From Marisa cornuarietis (lineage: Eukaryota; Mollusca; Gastropoda; Architaenioglossa; Ampullariidae), in the NCBI GenBank assembly GCA_004794655.1, contig SMMW01000046.1:2516001-2580000 (forward strand): 64,000 nucleotides of DNA, given 5' to 3'. Positions 1-11,079 of the stretch are shown here, piece by piece (within the stretch, counting starts at the first letter, position 1; every line of letters begins with the position of its first letter). The notes under the pieces are model-generated. The model saw only the letters and a program-made list of their open reading frames with translations. It did no database searches and was not told where the DNA came from. The translations under genes were made by a program, and so were the position numbers.

Positions 1-1461
1 GGGAGAGAAGCGATCTCATCCTTCACACATACCAGATTATCTCCCTCCATTCCCAGACTCTCACACTTACATCAGGACAGAAGTGAGTTTTAATAAATAC
101 CAAAGAGTAACTGACTAATGCCTAGACCAGATTTTTTTTGTACTCTAAGGTTTGTGTAAAGAACATCACTTTAACTGAAACAAATTATTTCTCCATACTT
201 AAGGATAAGATAAGACTTTATTTGTCCTACAGGGGAATTCTGGGCAGCTTGGAGAAAAAAAAACAAAGATCTGACCTGCATTTGAAAAAAAAACCCAAAC
301 ACACTAGCAGAGTCTGTACGGACGATCTTTGTCATCACACACAGCCACGACAATCCAAGTCTAACACACATTGAGTACACAGCACGGAAGCCGTTGAAAA
401 TCGAGGAAAATGTAGAAGATTGAGAGCTCCAGACGTTGCACACCAAGGAGTGGCCATCTTGAATCTCCCTTCCTCCTAATATGTTAAAATAAAGTTCAGT
501 CTTTTTTATTTCAAGACGTACCACTAACCGAGACAATTACACTGTTATAGATGATGAAAGTGACAACGATTTGACTAGATGTTAGATAACAGGACAGATG
601 GAAAAGGTGGATTCTTGTGTTGATCGTCAAGGCAAAACTCCTGAGTCTCCGTTCACGCTGCCGCTGCGCCATCTCTTCTTAGTTCTGCAACTGCGAGAGG
701 GAGAGAGCAGCAGAATGTTCACTTGTAGAGCAGGAAAACTCCGGATAACAGAGGGAAAGGGGAGAATAAGAAGCAACACCTCACAGGAGTAATGAAGCCA
801 GGGTCCGACCCTAAATGAGGATCTGTCTGGCATCATGTTGGTTAGTGCTAACGGACACAAACATCTGAAATGAATAATATGGTCTAGCAATGACCGTGCT
901 CACGATCGTTGTCATCACATACAGTCCTACACTCCAAGTCTTACACATGTCGACTACACAACCCTGGAGCAGTCAAAAAACCGAAGAAAATATAGAAGAT
1001 TGAAGAAAGAATTGAGACCTGCAGAATTGTAAAAGGAGCTTCTTTGATTAGTGGCTGAAATGTCAGATTTGTTTGTTTTGTAAATACGAGTTATTTACAG
1101 CATTGAAAGGGAAGACACAAGACTTGTAAATCACACAATACTCAGCATTGTTCTTCTAACAAAAGACTTTTAACTCATTCGATATGGAGGAAATTAATGC
1201 ACTTGAGCTGTAGATATTCACATCTGCAGGTGCAAACTGTAAAGGAAGAGTTGAGAATTAAGCATCTGATCTCGAAAAGTACAGAAAAACAGTGCTCAGA
1301 TATAACAAAAGGAGATAAAAATACATAATTTCCTTTGAATTAGTCATCTCAATGTTTGTATATTAGAGGTATTTTTCAAATAATTCTTAACATTCAAGAT
1401 TATAAAGGTGGTAGGTATGCTCAGATTTGTTTTTTCCTTTATGTATTTTTTTCTTTTACAG
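1..1461. other. Upstream/intronic DNA, no exon recognised
   Basis: AT-rich DNA before the first recognisable exon at 1462. It is probably intron of the gene whose last two exons follow. The small ORFs here have low-complexity translations and no splice-consistent continuation. The only structure seen is a diverged direct duplication, listed separately. Confidence 0.4.
321..1010 (+). repeat. Diverged direct duplication of about 105 bp
   Basis: About 321-430 and 904-1008 share a common order of words: a 'gtcatcacacacag' type start, then 'ccaagtctaacacacat', 'gactacacaac', and 'aaaatgtagaagattga'. The two copies are in the same orientation about 475 bp apart and clearly diverged. They could be a local duplication or two copies of an unnamed interspersed repeat. 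Confidence 0.45.
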
Positions 1462-2180
1462 GCCTTTAGGCAACCATTTAATGAATATCAGTTGATCAGA
1501 GAAAAAGCAGCAACCCAAAAGCGAGATGTGGAGAGAGCGTTAACTAGATTTATTGCCAAGACAGGAGAGACACAGAGTCTTTTTAAAGATGACATCTCCA
1601 CATTTCCATGTAAGCTCTATTGTTTGAAAGCTTTAGTCTTTGTTCGAAAGCATTGATCATTACAATGTAATGTATCCTGTCATGTGTGCAGAGTGTTTTA
1701 AAACCACTTTCTTTTGTCCCTAACTGAAAGTGAAATAAATGTCTGCAGAGAGAAATGATACATGTTAAATGTTACTTATTTCTTGCACTTGAGAAGGAAA
1801 CAAAATATTTCGAGCTTTGCTTTTTATTTCTGTCATAATAACTGATGTTATCACTTGTATTTGTTCCTCTAGTGATAGCAGTCAAGTCATCACCTTTGCC
1901 CTATATTGACGCACTGCTTCCCAAAGACCAAGATCTGGATGCTCAGGAGGTGGATTTCTACCATGCACCATCTGCAGCCCCAGAAACATATTCACAAGGG
2001 CATATTTCTGCCCTGGACAGTGCTTCTTCAAGCTCAGCCTTCCTGAGTGGATCAACAGCAGTCAGTGACATGTCCATCATGGACAGTACACAGGGCCTGC
2101 AATCACAAGATTCACTTGATGATACCATTGACAACCCTTATCTGAGAGCAGTCCGAGTGCCAAAGAAGATGAAGAGATGA
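1462..2180 (+). CDS. C-terminal two exons of an unrecognised protein
   Basis: Two exons are supported by splice signals. The exon at 1462-1609 follows a 'ttcttttacag' acceptor and ends at GTAAGC. The exon at 1873-2180 follows 'cctctag' and ends in TGA. Phase 1 to phase 2 joins them in frame, giving about 150 residues. The first exon is charged and helical-looking (begins AFRQPFNEYQLIREKAATQK). The second is serine-rich, with an acidic stretch, and ends in a basic tail (NPYLRAVRVPKKMKR) that could be a nuclear localisation signal. I do not recognise the family. The earlier exons lie upstream of the window. A recent retrotransposon sits about 630 bp past the stop codon, outside the coding part. 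Confidence 0.6.
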
Positions 2181-2810
2181 AGTTTTAATTCTGTAAAAGC
2201 TAGTCAGAAATTACAGCAGCCATTTGATAACTATAAGTTAGATATCAAAAACTGTGGCTGAAGAAGCATTTATGATATAATTGATATAAACTGACTTGCC
2301 ATTGGCCTTTGAGATCAGCTCTAAAATTTTGTGGAAAGTGAAGGATATTGAATGTTCTGTGCTTCATTCTTTGAGAGCTTCTTTTCCCAAGTGACCATTG
2401 TCATATAAGTCTCCTGATTTGGAATGAAAACTTGGAATGTAGTGTTCTTTTGTGGACATGACTTTGCAGAAGGACAGCCTGTTGTGTGTATCAGTCTATG
2501 TGCAGACCGATACTAAAAATGTACTGTCCAAAGCCCATACGTATGTTGGTCTGTTTTGTGAGAACATGGTATCTAGTAGTAGCTATTAAAATTTAAAAAA
2601 AACAACAAACAAGTTGGTTTGTCACAAGGAAAGACTTTGAAAAATTTGTTGTAAACTGTTGGTGGGTAATACAGTTGAGTTTCAGTTCTGTATGTACAGT
2701 ACTATAGAGAGATAAAAATGTTTGAAAAAGAAAACTGTGTAAATTACAGCTGGAAGACACTGCTATGGTTTATGTATTTTTTTTAAAGACATTTTTTTTC
2801 CTGCTGCATG
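2181..2810 (+). other. Probable 3' UTR and flank of the preceding gene
   Basis: AT-rich sequence following the stop codon. An ATTAAA hexamer at about 2584 is a possible polyadenylation signal. No ORF of interest is present. The block ends at the 5-bp target site of the retrotransposon. Confidence 0.4.
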
Positions 2811-2815
2811 AGTGG

Positions 2816-4419
2816 TGTCGCGTGTCTGTTTTTTGCTCTTTTCTTTTTCTCTTGTCTCTCCACCGCACTTTGCTTGTCGCATGGGGACGCGGGCGGGCGG
2901 GGGGAAGCGCGTCGATTCAGCCGACCGCGGCCGCGACCCCACTCGTCCCGCGAGCCCCACGCGGACCGGTCATTCAGGACTGGACGTAACCCCCCCCCCC
3001 CCTTCTCCCGTTTTTCGCCCTCTCCCCTGCGCACGCGGGTTTTTGGCGCGCTCTTACCCCTGCGGGACAGTCTTTCTCTTGTGGCAGGCAGCGCGGGTCG
3101 TGCGGACGGCGCTCCTTTTCTTTCTTCGACTTGGTGATCGACCGATTGATTTTTTTTCCACGAGCCGTTTGGGTGAGTGTTCGATTTTGGGTTCCGCATC
3201 ATCTAGTATAGTTTTTAGGGGTTGAGGGCTGCGGATGCGGGGTTGTGTGAAAGCAGGCAGAATGTTCTGTGTGCAATGCTGTTGGATGTTTATTATTTTG
3301 GGTGTGCTCGGTGTGCGGGAGGTAGTTTGCTGTTTTCTGTTTGCTGATCCGCGAGTCGCGGCGCTTGTGTGCGACTGTATCTTTGTTGTTGTTATTGTTG
3401 TTGGGATCAGCTCACGTTGAGAAATGTATTCTAGAATGTACTGTTGTGTGAGAGCCCGTAGCTGAGAGCGGGGCTTAGAGAGGAAGCTTTGTTTTAACCA
3501 CATGCTGATGGAGGTTTGCTATGTTTCCTCCACAGGCTCCTATTCTTCTTATTCGTATTCGTCATTATCGTCGTTTTCGTCATTATCTTCATCTTCATGT
3601 CCTCTTGAGAACGCCCCCCCCCCCTGCCAAATCCCCTCTTTACTCTTCATAACACAGTCATCGGATCATCGCTTTTGTCTCCCTCATCGCCGACTCTTGG
3701 GCACGTGACTCGGCTGCGTCCCCGGGACGACCAAGCCCTCCTCAGGAGTTGCAGGCGGACGGAGCTGCGCGCGGGAGCCCATGTGACCACTGGGCTGCTC
3801 GGGTTTCAGACCTGCAGAGGTGTGCTGGACCGACCGGAGGAGGGAGGGAGCCTGTGCTGTGAGACAGTCTGCTCCTCCACTACTATACCGCAGTGTGTGC
3901 GGGTGTCGTGTCCCCTACTCCACCCCTCCCCTCTCTCAGGTGGGCCAGCGCTGGAGCGTTGCGCAGGACAGGCGAGCCACAGGGCAGTGAACATTGTGAC
4001 GGGCAGTTGCTCCCCAGGGCTACGCTGCGGCGTGTGCAGTGTTGTGTCCCCTGCATCACCCCATCCCCTTTTTGTTTTGTGTGTTCCACCCCTTGTGTGT
4101 GTGTGTGTGGGTACCCCCCCTTTTGCTCGGGGGTGTTTTTCTGCTACGTATATGTGGGTGCTTGGGCACGCACAGGCGTTACATTAGTTTTATCTGTGCT
4201 CCTCTTTTGTTTTTTCTTTATTTTATTTTGTTTTTTCTTCTGTGTATAATAAATTTGTTTGTACTGTTCCTCTGTCTTTGTTTTGGTCTACGCTCATCCA
4301 TAGTTCGATAGGCACGTCCGGTCCCACCCCTGGCCGATTGAGCGAGTGTGTGAGCGTGGCGGCTGAGTGAGTGGCTGCGTTTGTGCTTCCCAGCGGCTCC
4401 GGGGGGCGTGACCGCGACA
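2816..4419 (+). repeat. 5' LTR of the Gmr1-like element
   Basis: It starts TGTCGCG and ends CGCGACA, a perfect 7-bp inverted terminus with TG...CA ends. At 1.6 kb it is long for a Ty3/gypsy LTR. It holds an AATAAA at 4248-4253, poly-C tracts at about 2990-3002 and 3614-3624, and a GT tract at about 4095-4108. A consensus-like splice donor (GGGTGAGTG, about 3170) and an acceptor (TTTCCTCCACAG, ending about 3535) might define an intron in the leader. Confidence 0.93.
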
Positions 4420-4421
4420 TA

Positions 4422-4440
4422 TGGTGGAGATGCGGGGTAC
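4422..4440 (+). other. Candidate primer binding site
   Basis: Two bases after the 5' LTR the sequence reads TGGTGGAGATGCGG. It starts TGG, as expected for pairing with the CCA end of a tRNA primer. I could not assign the tRNA by eye. Confidence 0.5.
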
Positions 4441-4854
4441 TTACCTAACCCTTTTATCCTCGAACCCTTGAGCGTAGACTGGTCCTGTTTTGTGACGTCT
4501 GTATATTTGTAGCGGGTCTGTTGTGCGCAGTTAGTGCGCAGTGTGTAAGAGTGTGCGGGTGTGTTTTTCCCCTCAGGGCCGGGCGGGCTGAGGGTGTGGG
4601 AACCTCGTGCACTCACCCGCGTTTTTGTTTTGTTTTTCTTGTTGTTTCGGTCGGTCGGTCACTTGCGCCGCGGACGACGTGTCGGATCGCGCGGTCGGTT
4701 TTGTTTTCTCGGTCAGTTTACGCACTCTTTTATCTTCTTGGCGTCCGCCAATTGTGCTGCCAGCTTTTCCTTCTGTCTGTTCCGGCAGCTCAGTGGTAGG
4801 TGGGACGGTTCACTGTTCTTCCTGATCGAGCCCTGTTCTCTGTTTGTTTCCCCC

Positions 4855-7800
4855 ATGTCAGAGCTGGAGGAAGCCGTGGCCACGCGCACGCGTGCGCAGA
4901 TGGCAGCGCGCAGTGAGGAGTCGAGTCCGTCGTTTGGGGGCGGTGCTGAGGGTGGCGAGTCACCCGTACGTCGGGTCTCACCATCACCATCCGCGATGCC
5001 TGGGAGTCAGTTCGGAGAGCTCGCCTTTGAGAGGTATTTACGCATAGGCAAGGAGCTAGGGCTATCGGGCGGGGGGCTGATAGATTTTGCCAAAGAACGA
5101 GAGGAGAGGGAGAGGGAGAAAGAGGAGAGAGAAGAGAGGATCCGATTTGAGGAGCTTCGTCGCGATATGGAGATCGCCAGGCTCAGTAACGGTGGTGAGA
5201 GGCACATTAGGCCAAGCATGGAGGCTGAGTCTATGCGCCTCAAGATACCGCCGTTTGAAGGAACGGAAGATCTAGAGACATACCTCCGCCAATTTGAACG
5301 TTGGGCCAAAATATTGAACTGGGACCCCAACACCTGGGCAGTGAGACTGGGTACACTGCTGAAGGGGAAGGCCCGGGACGTACATGCAAGCCTCAGCGAG
5401 GGTGATGCGGAGGACTATGACAAGTTAAAAGTCGCCCTCCTAACGAGTTTCCGCCTAACGGCCGAAACCTACAGACGTAAACTGAGAGCCTCCCGACGAG
5501 AAGGAGGAGAAACTTTCCAGCAATATGTAGCCAGGGCTGGATTATACCTGTCACGTTGGCTAGAACTGGCGGGCAAGAAAGCCACATTTGAAGAATTGAG
5601 GGACATGTTGCTGATGGAGCAGCTCATAAATAGCGTGCCTCTCGACTTGGCTACGTTCATCCGTGAAAGAGCGCCTAGAAACGTAGAGGAAGCGGCGACT
5701 TTGGCCCAGCAGTTCACGGAGGCGAGGGATGCAGCTCGGAACCATCGAACATCCCCCACCCCACGGCCCCAGGAGGCCAAGCGAAAGGAGCAAGGTGAGC
5801 CCCTTTCCACCCAGGCGGGGATTAGAGGGCAGAAGACGTGTTTCCATTGTGGAGGGGTGGACCATTTCAAGAGAGATTGTCCCAAGCTCCATAAAAGCAC
5901 CGACGCGAAGGTCGCCGTGGTGAGCACGATCGCGGTTGTCCCTGCAGAGGAGATGAATCAAGGGGCGAGGGGTGGGGCGATGCTGTGCGAAGATTGCAAG
6001 CGGCGGACGAAGCACTTTAACTTTCGCTCAAGAGTGCGCCTTAACGGCCGAGAGACCACGGCCGTGCGTGACACAGGGGCCGACCTGCTGTGTGTCAGGA
6101 GCGACCTGGTGGACAAGGAGCACCTCTTGAACCACGAACGAAAGGTGCGTTATGCATCTATGGACACGCAGTCGGTGCCTCTCGCATATGTCCACCTGGA
6201 GTCTCCTTACTACTCTGGCGAGGTCGAAGCTGCCGTGTTCCCCAGTCTCATCCAAGAGGTGATAATAGGTAATACTATGCGTACCAAGGAGGGGGAGGAC
6301 ATACAGGTGCCAGTATACGAAGAGAATGCAGCGACGTGCGCACCGGTGCAGACACGGATGCAGGCGAAGGCCGCAGAAGAAGGAGGCGCCCCACTAAAAG
6401 GTGCAGGAGAGATGCTGAAGATCAAGCCCGAGGAATTGAGGGTGTTGCAAGGCCAAGACGAGAGCCTACAGCGCATCAAGGCCATAGCCGACCAGAAGCA
6501 GCCCCCTTCGCAACAAGGAACGGGGGCCGTGACATTCCAGTACAAAAGGGGTCTGCTTTGGCGCATCTACACGGGAGACGATGGAATCGAGCACAAGCAG
6601 TTGGTCGTACCAAACCCGCTGAGGGGCGAGGTGCTCAAAATGGCGCACGACACGCCAATGGCTGGGCACCTTGGGGCCCGCAGGACGCGGGAACGGATAT
6701 GGAGTAGTTTTTACTGGCCCACGATGTGCAAAGACGTACGCCGCTACTGCGCATCATGCGATGCATGCCAGCGCACGACGCCCAGGGGACTAGTTCGCAA
6801 GATCCCCCTCGGACAGATGCCAATTATTGACCAGCCATTCAAGAAGGTCGGAGTGGACCTCATGGGCCCTATCCATCCGACTTCGGACAGGGGCCATCGT
6901 TACATTCTCGTGGCAGTGGATTTTGCCACTCGCTACCCAGAGGCCGTCCCCCTCAAGAGGATCGACAGTACCCACGTGGCAGATGCACTCTGGGAAATGT
7001 GGACACGGGTCGGTATACCAGAGGAGGTCCTAACCGACAGGGGGGCACAGTTCACTAGCGACGAGATGAAGCAAGTTCATCAGCTGTTGTCCACAAAGGG
7101 CACAACAACCACCCCCTATCATGCCCAGTCCAATGGGCTAGTTGAGAGGTTTAACGGCACGCTTAAGACCATGCTGCGCCGCCTTTGTATGGAAGCCCCC
7201 AAGGAATGGGACCGCTACATTCCTGCCCTCCTGTTCGCGTACAGAGAGGTGCCACAGGAGTCCACAGGGTTCTCCCCGTTCGAGCTGCTGTACGGACGCA
7301 CCGTGCGAGGACCCATGCAGGTGCTGAGGCAGCTCTGGACCCAAGAAGAGATGGAACCGGAGAGGCGGACAATGGCAGAGTACGTGATCGAACTACGTGA
7401 CCGGATGGAGACGGTGCGTGAATTGGCTCGCCAGAACCTGGAGAAGGCAGGACAACGCCACGCGCGCTACTTCAACACAAAGGCGCGAGAACGCCATTTC
7501 CAACCAGGACAGAAGGTGCTATTGTTGCTACCAAACAAGGCTAACAAGCTGGAGGTCGCATGGCGAGGCCCGTACGCTATAATTGAAAAGGTGGGCGCGC
7601 ACGACTATAAAGTCCAAACTGGCAGGAAGCAAAAGACATACCACGCGAATCTCCTGAAGCACTATGAAGAGAGAGGACCAGGGACCAGCCTGGCAGTGAT
7701 CATTGACGACACGGATGGGGGCGGGGCTGATGTAATCAAAGATCATGATGACATACCGGTCATCCCACTAGGGTCGACGGAAGGCCCAGGCGACGTCCGG

Positions 7801-9213
7801 ATCAACGACGCCCTCTCCAGAGAGCAGCGTGAACAGATCAAGGAGATACTGAATCGCCACTCTGCCTGTCTGACGGACGTGCCACATCGCGCAAACATCG
7901 GCGAGTGCGAAATCAAGTTGACCGAGGACAAGCCAGTAAGGATCAGACAGTACCCTCTGGCGTACTCCCAGACAGAAACCATAATGAAGGAGATAGAGAT
8001 GATGCTGAAAATGGGAGTGATAGAGCCATGCTCCTCCCCCTACAATGCGCCAATCGTACTTGTCAAAAAGAAGAACGGAGAGATCAGGTTCTGTGTTGAC
8101 TTTCGGAGCTTGAACAAGGTGCTGGAGTTTGATGCCGAGCCTATCCCAGACACGGAGTATCTCTTCACGAAGCTGAGCGGTGCCAACTACATCAGTAAGC
8201 TGGACCTTGCAAAGGGCTACTGGCAGCTTCCGATCCGAGAAGAAGATCGGGATAAGACGGCGTTCTCCACACCCGCGGGTCAGTACCGCTGGGTGACCCT
8301 GCCGTTTGGCCTTAAGACGGCCGGTGCAGTGTTCTCGCGCGCCATGCGCAAGCTCCTGCAGCCGTTGAAACGCAGCGATGTCGACAATTTCATCGATGAC
8401 ATACTCGTGGCGACGGAGACTTGGGAGCAACACCTGGAGGCCCTCGACGCAGTCCTGGGCAGACTAGAGCAGGCCAACATGTCAGCCCGTCCCTCCAAGT
8501 GTCTAATAGCCTTTTCCGAGTTAAATTTTCTTGGCCACGTTGTCGGGAATGGACGAGTGAGACCAGAGCTCGACAAGTTGGAGAAAATTCGAGAAGCCAG
8601 GGCGCCTCAGACAAAAAAAGGAGTGAGGTCATTCCTGGGCCTGTGCGGATACTACCGGAAATTCATCCCGCATTTTGCCGATGTTGCCCTGCCGCTGACT
8701 GACCTCACTAAAGGCAAAAATAAATCAGGGGTGACGCAAATTGTTTGGACGCCCGAATGCCAACAGGCCTTCGAGGCTCTCAAGCGAGCACTGACGTCAG
8801 AGCCCATCATGAAGATTCCGGACATCCAGAAACCATTTGTTTTACGTACGGACGCATCCGAGATGGGGTTGGGGGCAGCACTTATGCAACATGAGGGGGG
8901 CACCGCGCACCCCGTAGCATACGCTAGCAAAAAACTGTCCCCAGCTGAGAAAAACTATTCTACTATCGAAAAAGAATGCCTGGGGATTGTATGGGCAGTC
9001 AAAAGGTTTGAGCCCTTCCTATATGGCCGCGAGTTTGTCGTCGAGACGGACCACGAGCCGCTACAGTACCTGCAACACGCACAGCTACGCAGCGCTCGGC
9101 TGGCCAGGTGGGCGATGCAACTGCAGGCCTACCCCATCAAGATCAAGGCTATTGCAGGGGAAGACAACGTGGAGGCCGATTTTTTGAGCAGGTCCTTCCT
9201 CCCCCCGGAATGA
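4855..9213 (+). CDS. Gag-Pol polyprotein: gag, zinc knuckle, protease, integrase, RT, RNase H
   Basis: One uninterrupted frame of 1452 residues from the first ATG in frame (4855); upstream codons in the same frame have no ATG. An acidic, charged N-terminus leads into a gag capsid region (about residues 120-290). A CCHC knuckle (CFHCGGVDHFKRDC) lies near residues 328-341. The aspartic protease active site DTGA is near 405. The integrase HHCC zinc domain is about 600-640. The catalytic D, D and E lie near 667 (GVDLMGP), 727 (LTDRGAQF) and 763 (VERFNG), followed by a GPY/F-type segment (WRGPYAIIEKV) near 903. RT comes after this: conserved LDLAKGYWQLP, and FIDDIL near 1179. RNase H (RTDASEMGLGAAL, then a DHEPLQYL motif) ends the protein. 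All key residues are present. Together with the near-identical LTRs this suggests an autonomous, recently active copy. No frameshift separates gag from pol, so relative gag dosage must be set some other way. Confidence 0.95.
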   Translation: MSELEEAVATRTRAQMAARSEESSPSFGGGAEGGESPVRRVSPSPSAMPGSQFGELAFERYLRIGKELGLSGGGLIDFAKEREEREREKEEREERIRFEELRRDMEIARLSNGGERHIRPSMEAESMRLKIPPFEGTEDLETYLRQFERWAKILNWDPNTWAVRLGTLLKGKARDVHASLSEGDAEDYDKLKVALLTSFRLTAETYRRKLRASRREGGETFQQYVARAGLYLSRWLELAGKKATFEELRDMLLMEQLINSVPLDLATFIRERAPRNVEEAATLAQQFTEARDAARNHRTSPTPRPQEAKRKEQGEPLSTQAGIRGQKTCFHCGGVDHFKRDCPKLHKSTDAKVAVVSTIAVVPAEEMNQGARGGAMLCEDCKRRTKHFNFRSRVRLNGRETTAVRDTGADLLCVRSDLVDKEHLLNHERKVRYASMDTQSVPLAYVHLESPYYSGEVEAAVFPSLIQEVIIGNTMRTKEGEDIQVPVYEENAATCAPVQTRMQAKAAEEGGAPLKGAGEMLKIKPEELRVLQGQDESLQRIKAIADQKQPPSQQGTGAVTFQYKRGLLWRIYTGDDGIEHKQLVVPNPLRGEVLKMAHDTPMAGHLGARRTRERIWSSFYWPTMCKDVRRYCASCDACQRTTPRGLVRKIPLGQMPIIDQPFKKVGVDLMGPIHPTSDRGHRYILVAVDFATRYPEAVPLKRIDSTHVADALWEMWTRVGIPEEVLTDRGAQFTSDEMKQVHQLLSTKGTTTTPYHAQSNGLVERFNGTLKTMLRRLCMEAPKEWDRYIPALLFAYREVPQESTGFSPFELLYGRTVRGPMQVLRQLWTQEEMEPERRTMAEYVIELRDRMETVRELARQNLEKAGQRHARYFNTKARERHFQPGQKVLLLLPNKANKLEVAWRGPYAIIEKVGAHDYKVQTGRKQKTYHANLLKHYEERGPGTSLAVIIDDTDGGGADVIKDHDDIPVIPLGSTEGPGDVRINDALSREQREQIKEILNRHSACLTDVPHRANIGECEIKLTEDKPVRIRQYPLAYSQTETIMKEIEMMLKMGVIEPCSSPYNAPIVLVKKKNGEIRFCVDFRSLNKVLEFDAEPIPDTEYLFTKLSGANYISKLDLAKGYWQLPIREEDRDKTAFSTPAGQYRWVTLPFGLKTAGAVFSRAMRKLLQPLKRSDVDNFIDDILVATETWEQHLEALDAVLGRLEQANMSARPSKCLIAFSELNFLGHVVGNGRVRPELDKLEKIREARAPQTKKGVRSFLGLCGYYRKFIPHFADVALPLTDLTKGKNKSGVTQIVWTPECQQAFEALKRALTSEPIMKIPDIQKPFVLRTDASEMGLGAALMQHEGGTAHPVAYASKKLSPAEKNYSTIEKECLGIVWAVKRFEPFLYGREFVVETDHEPLQYLQHAQLRSARLARWAMQLQAYPIKIKAIAGEDNVEADFLSRSFLPPE

Positions 9214-9467
9214 CTCTCACGTGTATGTTTTTGTCCCAGGAGGATAAATTTCTTTAGCCCTGGCAGCTGATTTTTTTTTCTTTCTTCTGCGCCTGTTAGC
9301 ATGGCTAAGACGGATGTCCTGTCCTGTGTTCTGGTTTTTTGTTCTGCGCCTCATGGGCGTGGTTTTGTTTTCTTGTTCGAGTTTTCTAGCTGTGTTCTCT
9401 GCCTAGGTATTTTCCCCTACTGTTCAGACACGCGGTGGTTTTTAAAACTCCGCGTGGCTTCGTTCTT

Positions 9468-9476
9468 GGTAGGGGG
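9468..9476 (+). other. Polypurine tract
   Basis: The purine-rich GGTAGGGGGA lies just before the 3' LTR start at 9480, the usual plus-strand primer position of an LTR element. Confidence 0.6.
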
Positions 9477-9479
9477 ATA

Positions 9480-11079
9480 TGTCGCGTGTCTGTTTTTTGC
9501 TCTTTTCTTTTTCTCTTGTCTCTCCACCGCACTTTGCTTGTCGCATGGGGACGCGGGCGGGCGGGGGGAAGCGCGTCGATTCAGCCGACCGCGGCCGCGA
9601 CCCCACTCGTCCCGCGAGCCCCACGCGGACCGGTCATTCAGGACTGGACGTAACCCCCCCCCCTTCTCCCGTTTTTCGCCCTCTCCCCTGCGCACGCGGG
9701 TTTTTGGCGCGCTCTTACCCCTGCGGGACAGTCTTTCTCTTGTGGCAGGCAGCGCGGGTCGTGCGGACGGCGCTCCTTTTCTTTCTTCGACTTGGTGATC
9801 GACCGATTGATTTTTTTTCCACGAGCCGTTTGGGTGAGTGTTCGATTTTGGGTTCCGCATCATCTAGTATAGTTTTTAGGGGTTGAGGGCTGCGGATGCG
9901 GGGTTGTGTGAAAGCAGGCAGAATGTTCTGTGTGCAATGCTGTTGGATGTTTATTATTTTGGGTGTGCTCGGTGTGCGGGAGGTAGTTTGCTGTTTTCTG
10001 TTTGCTGATCCGCGAGTCGCGGCGCTTGTGTGCGACTGTATCTTTGTTGTTGTTATTGTTGTTGGGATCAGCTCACGTTGAGAAATGTATTCTAGAATGT
10101 ACTGTTGTGTGAGAGCCCGTAGCTGAGAGCGGGGCTTAGAGAGGAAGCTTTGTTTTAACCACATGCTGATGGAGGTTTGCTATGTTTCCTCCACAGGCTC
10201 CTATTCTTCTTATTCGTATTCGTCATTATCGTCGTTTTCGTCATTATCTTCATCTTCATGTCCTCTTGAGAACGCCCCCCCCTGCCAAATCCCCTCTTTA
10301 CTCTTCATAACACAGTCATCGGATCATCGCTTTTGTCTCCCTCATCGCCGACTCTTGGGCACGTGACTCGGCTGCGTCCCCGGGACGACCAAGCCCTCCT
10401 CAGGAGTTGCAGGCGGACGGAGCTGCGCGCGGGAGCCCATGTGACCACTGGGCTGCTCGGGTTTCAGACCTGCAGAGGTGTGCTGGACCGACCGGAGGAG
10501 GGAGGGAGCCTGTGCTGTGAGACAGTCTGCTCCTCCACTACTATACCGCAGTGTGTGCGGGTGTCGTGTCCCCTACTCCACCCCTCCCCTCTCTCAGGTG
10601 GGCCAGCGCTGGAGCGTTGCGCAGGACAGGCGAGCCACAGGGCAGTGAACATTGTGACGGGCAGTTGCTCCCCAGGGCTACGCTGCGGCGTGTGCAGTGT
10701 TGTGTCCCCTGCATCACCCCATCCCCTTTTTGTTTTGTGTGTTCCACCCCTTGTGTGTGTGTGTGTGTGGGTACCCCCCCTTTTGCTCGGGGGTGTTTTT
10801 CTGCTACGTATATGTGGGTGCTTGGGCACGCACAGGCGTTACATTAGTTTTATCTGTGCTCCTCTTTTGTTTTTTCTTTATTTTATTTTGTTTTTTCTTC
10901 TGTGTATAATAAATTTGTTTGTACTGTTCCTCTGTCTTTGTTTTGGTCTACGCTCATCCATAGTTCGATAGGCACGTCCGGTCCCACCCCTGGCCGATTG
11001 AGCGAGTGTATGAGCGTGGCGGCTGAGTGAGTGGCTGCGTTTGTGCTTCCCAGCGGCTCCGGGGGGCGTGACCGCGAGA
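9480..11079 (+). repeat. 3' LTR of the Gmr1-like element
   Basis: Near-identical copy of the 5' LTR. Visible differences are poly-C length (13 versus 10 and 11 versus 8), one extra GT unit, a G/A change near 11010, and the terminus, which reads CGCGAGA instead of CGCGACA. The AGTGG target copy follows directly. Confidence 0.93.
10908..10913 (+). terminator. Polyadenylation signal in the 3' LTR
   Basis: AATAAA in a T-rich context, matching 4248-4253 of the 5' LTR. It is the likely signal for the genomic transcript. Confidence 0.5.

Noticed and set aside
2763..4616. Many ORFs of 60-170 codons in both LTRs and on both strands
   Set aside because: GC-rich LTR sequence without stops. The translations are low in complexity, differ between frames and match no domain; the same set repeats in the 3' LTR.
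4561..4854. Longer start of the gag-pol frame upstream of 4855
   Set aside because: The frame is open back to 4561 but begins with GTG and has no ATG. The first ATG is at 4855, followed by an ordinary gag N-terminus.
9214..9479. Env or accessory gene after RNase H
   Set aside because: Only 266 bp lie between the polyprotein stop and the 3' LTR, with no conserved frame.
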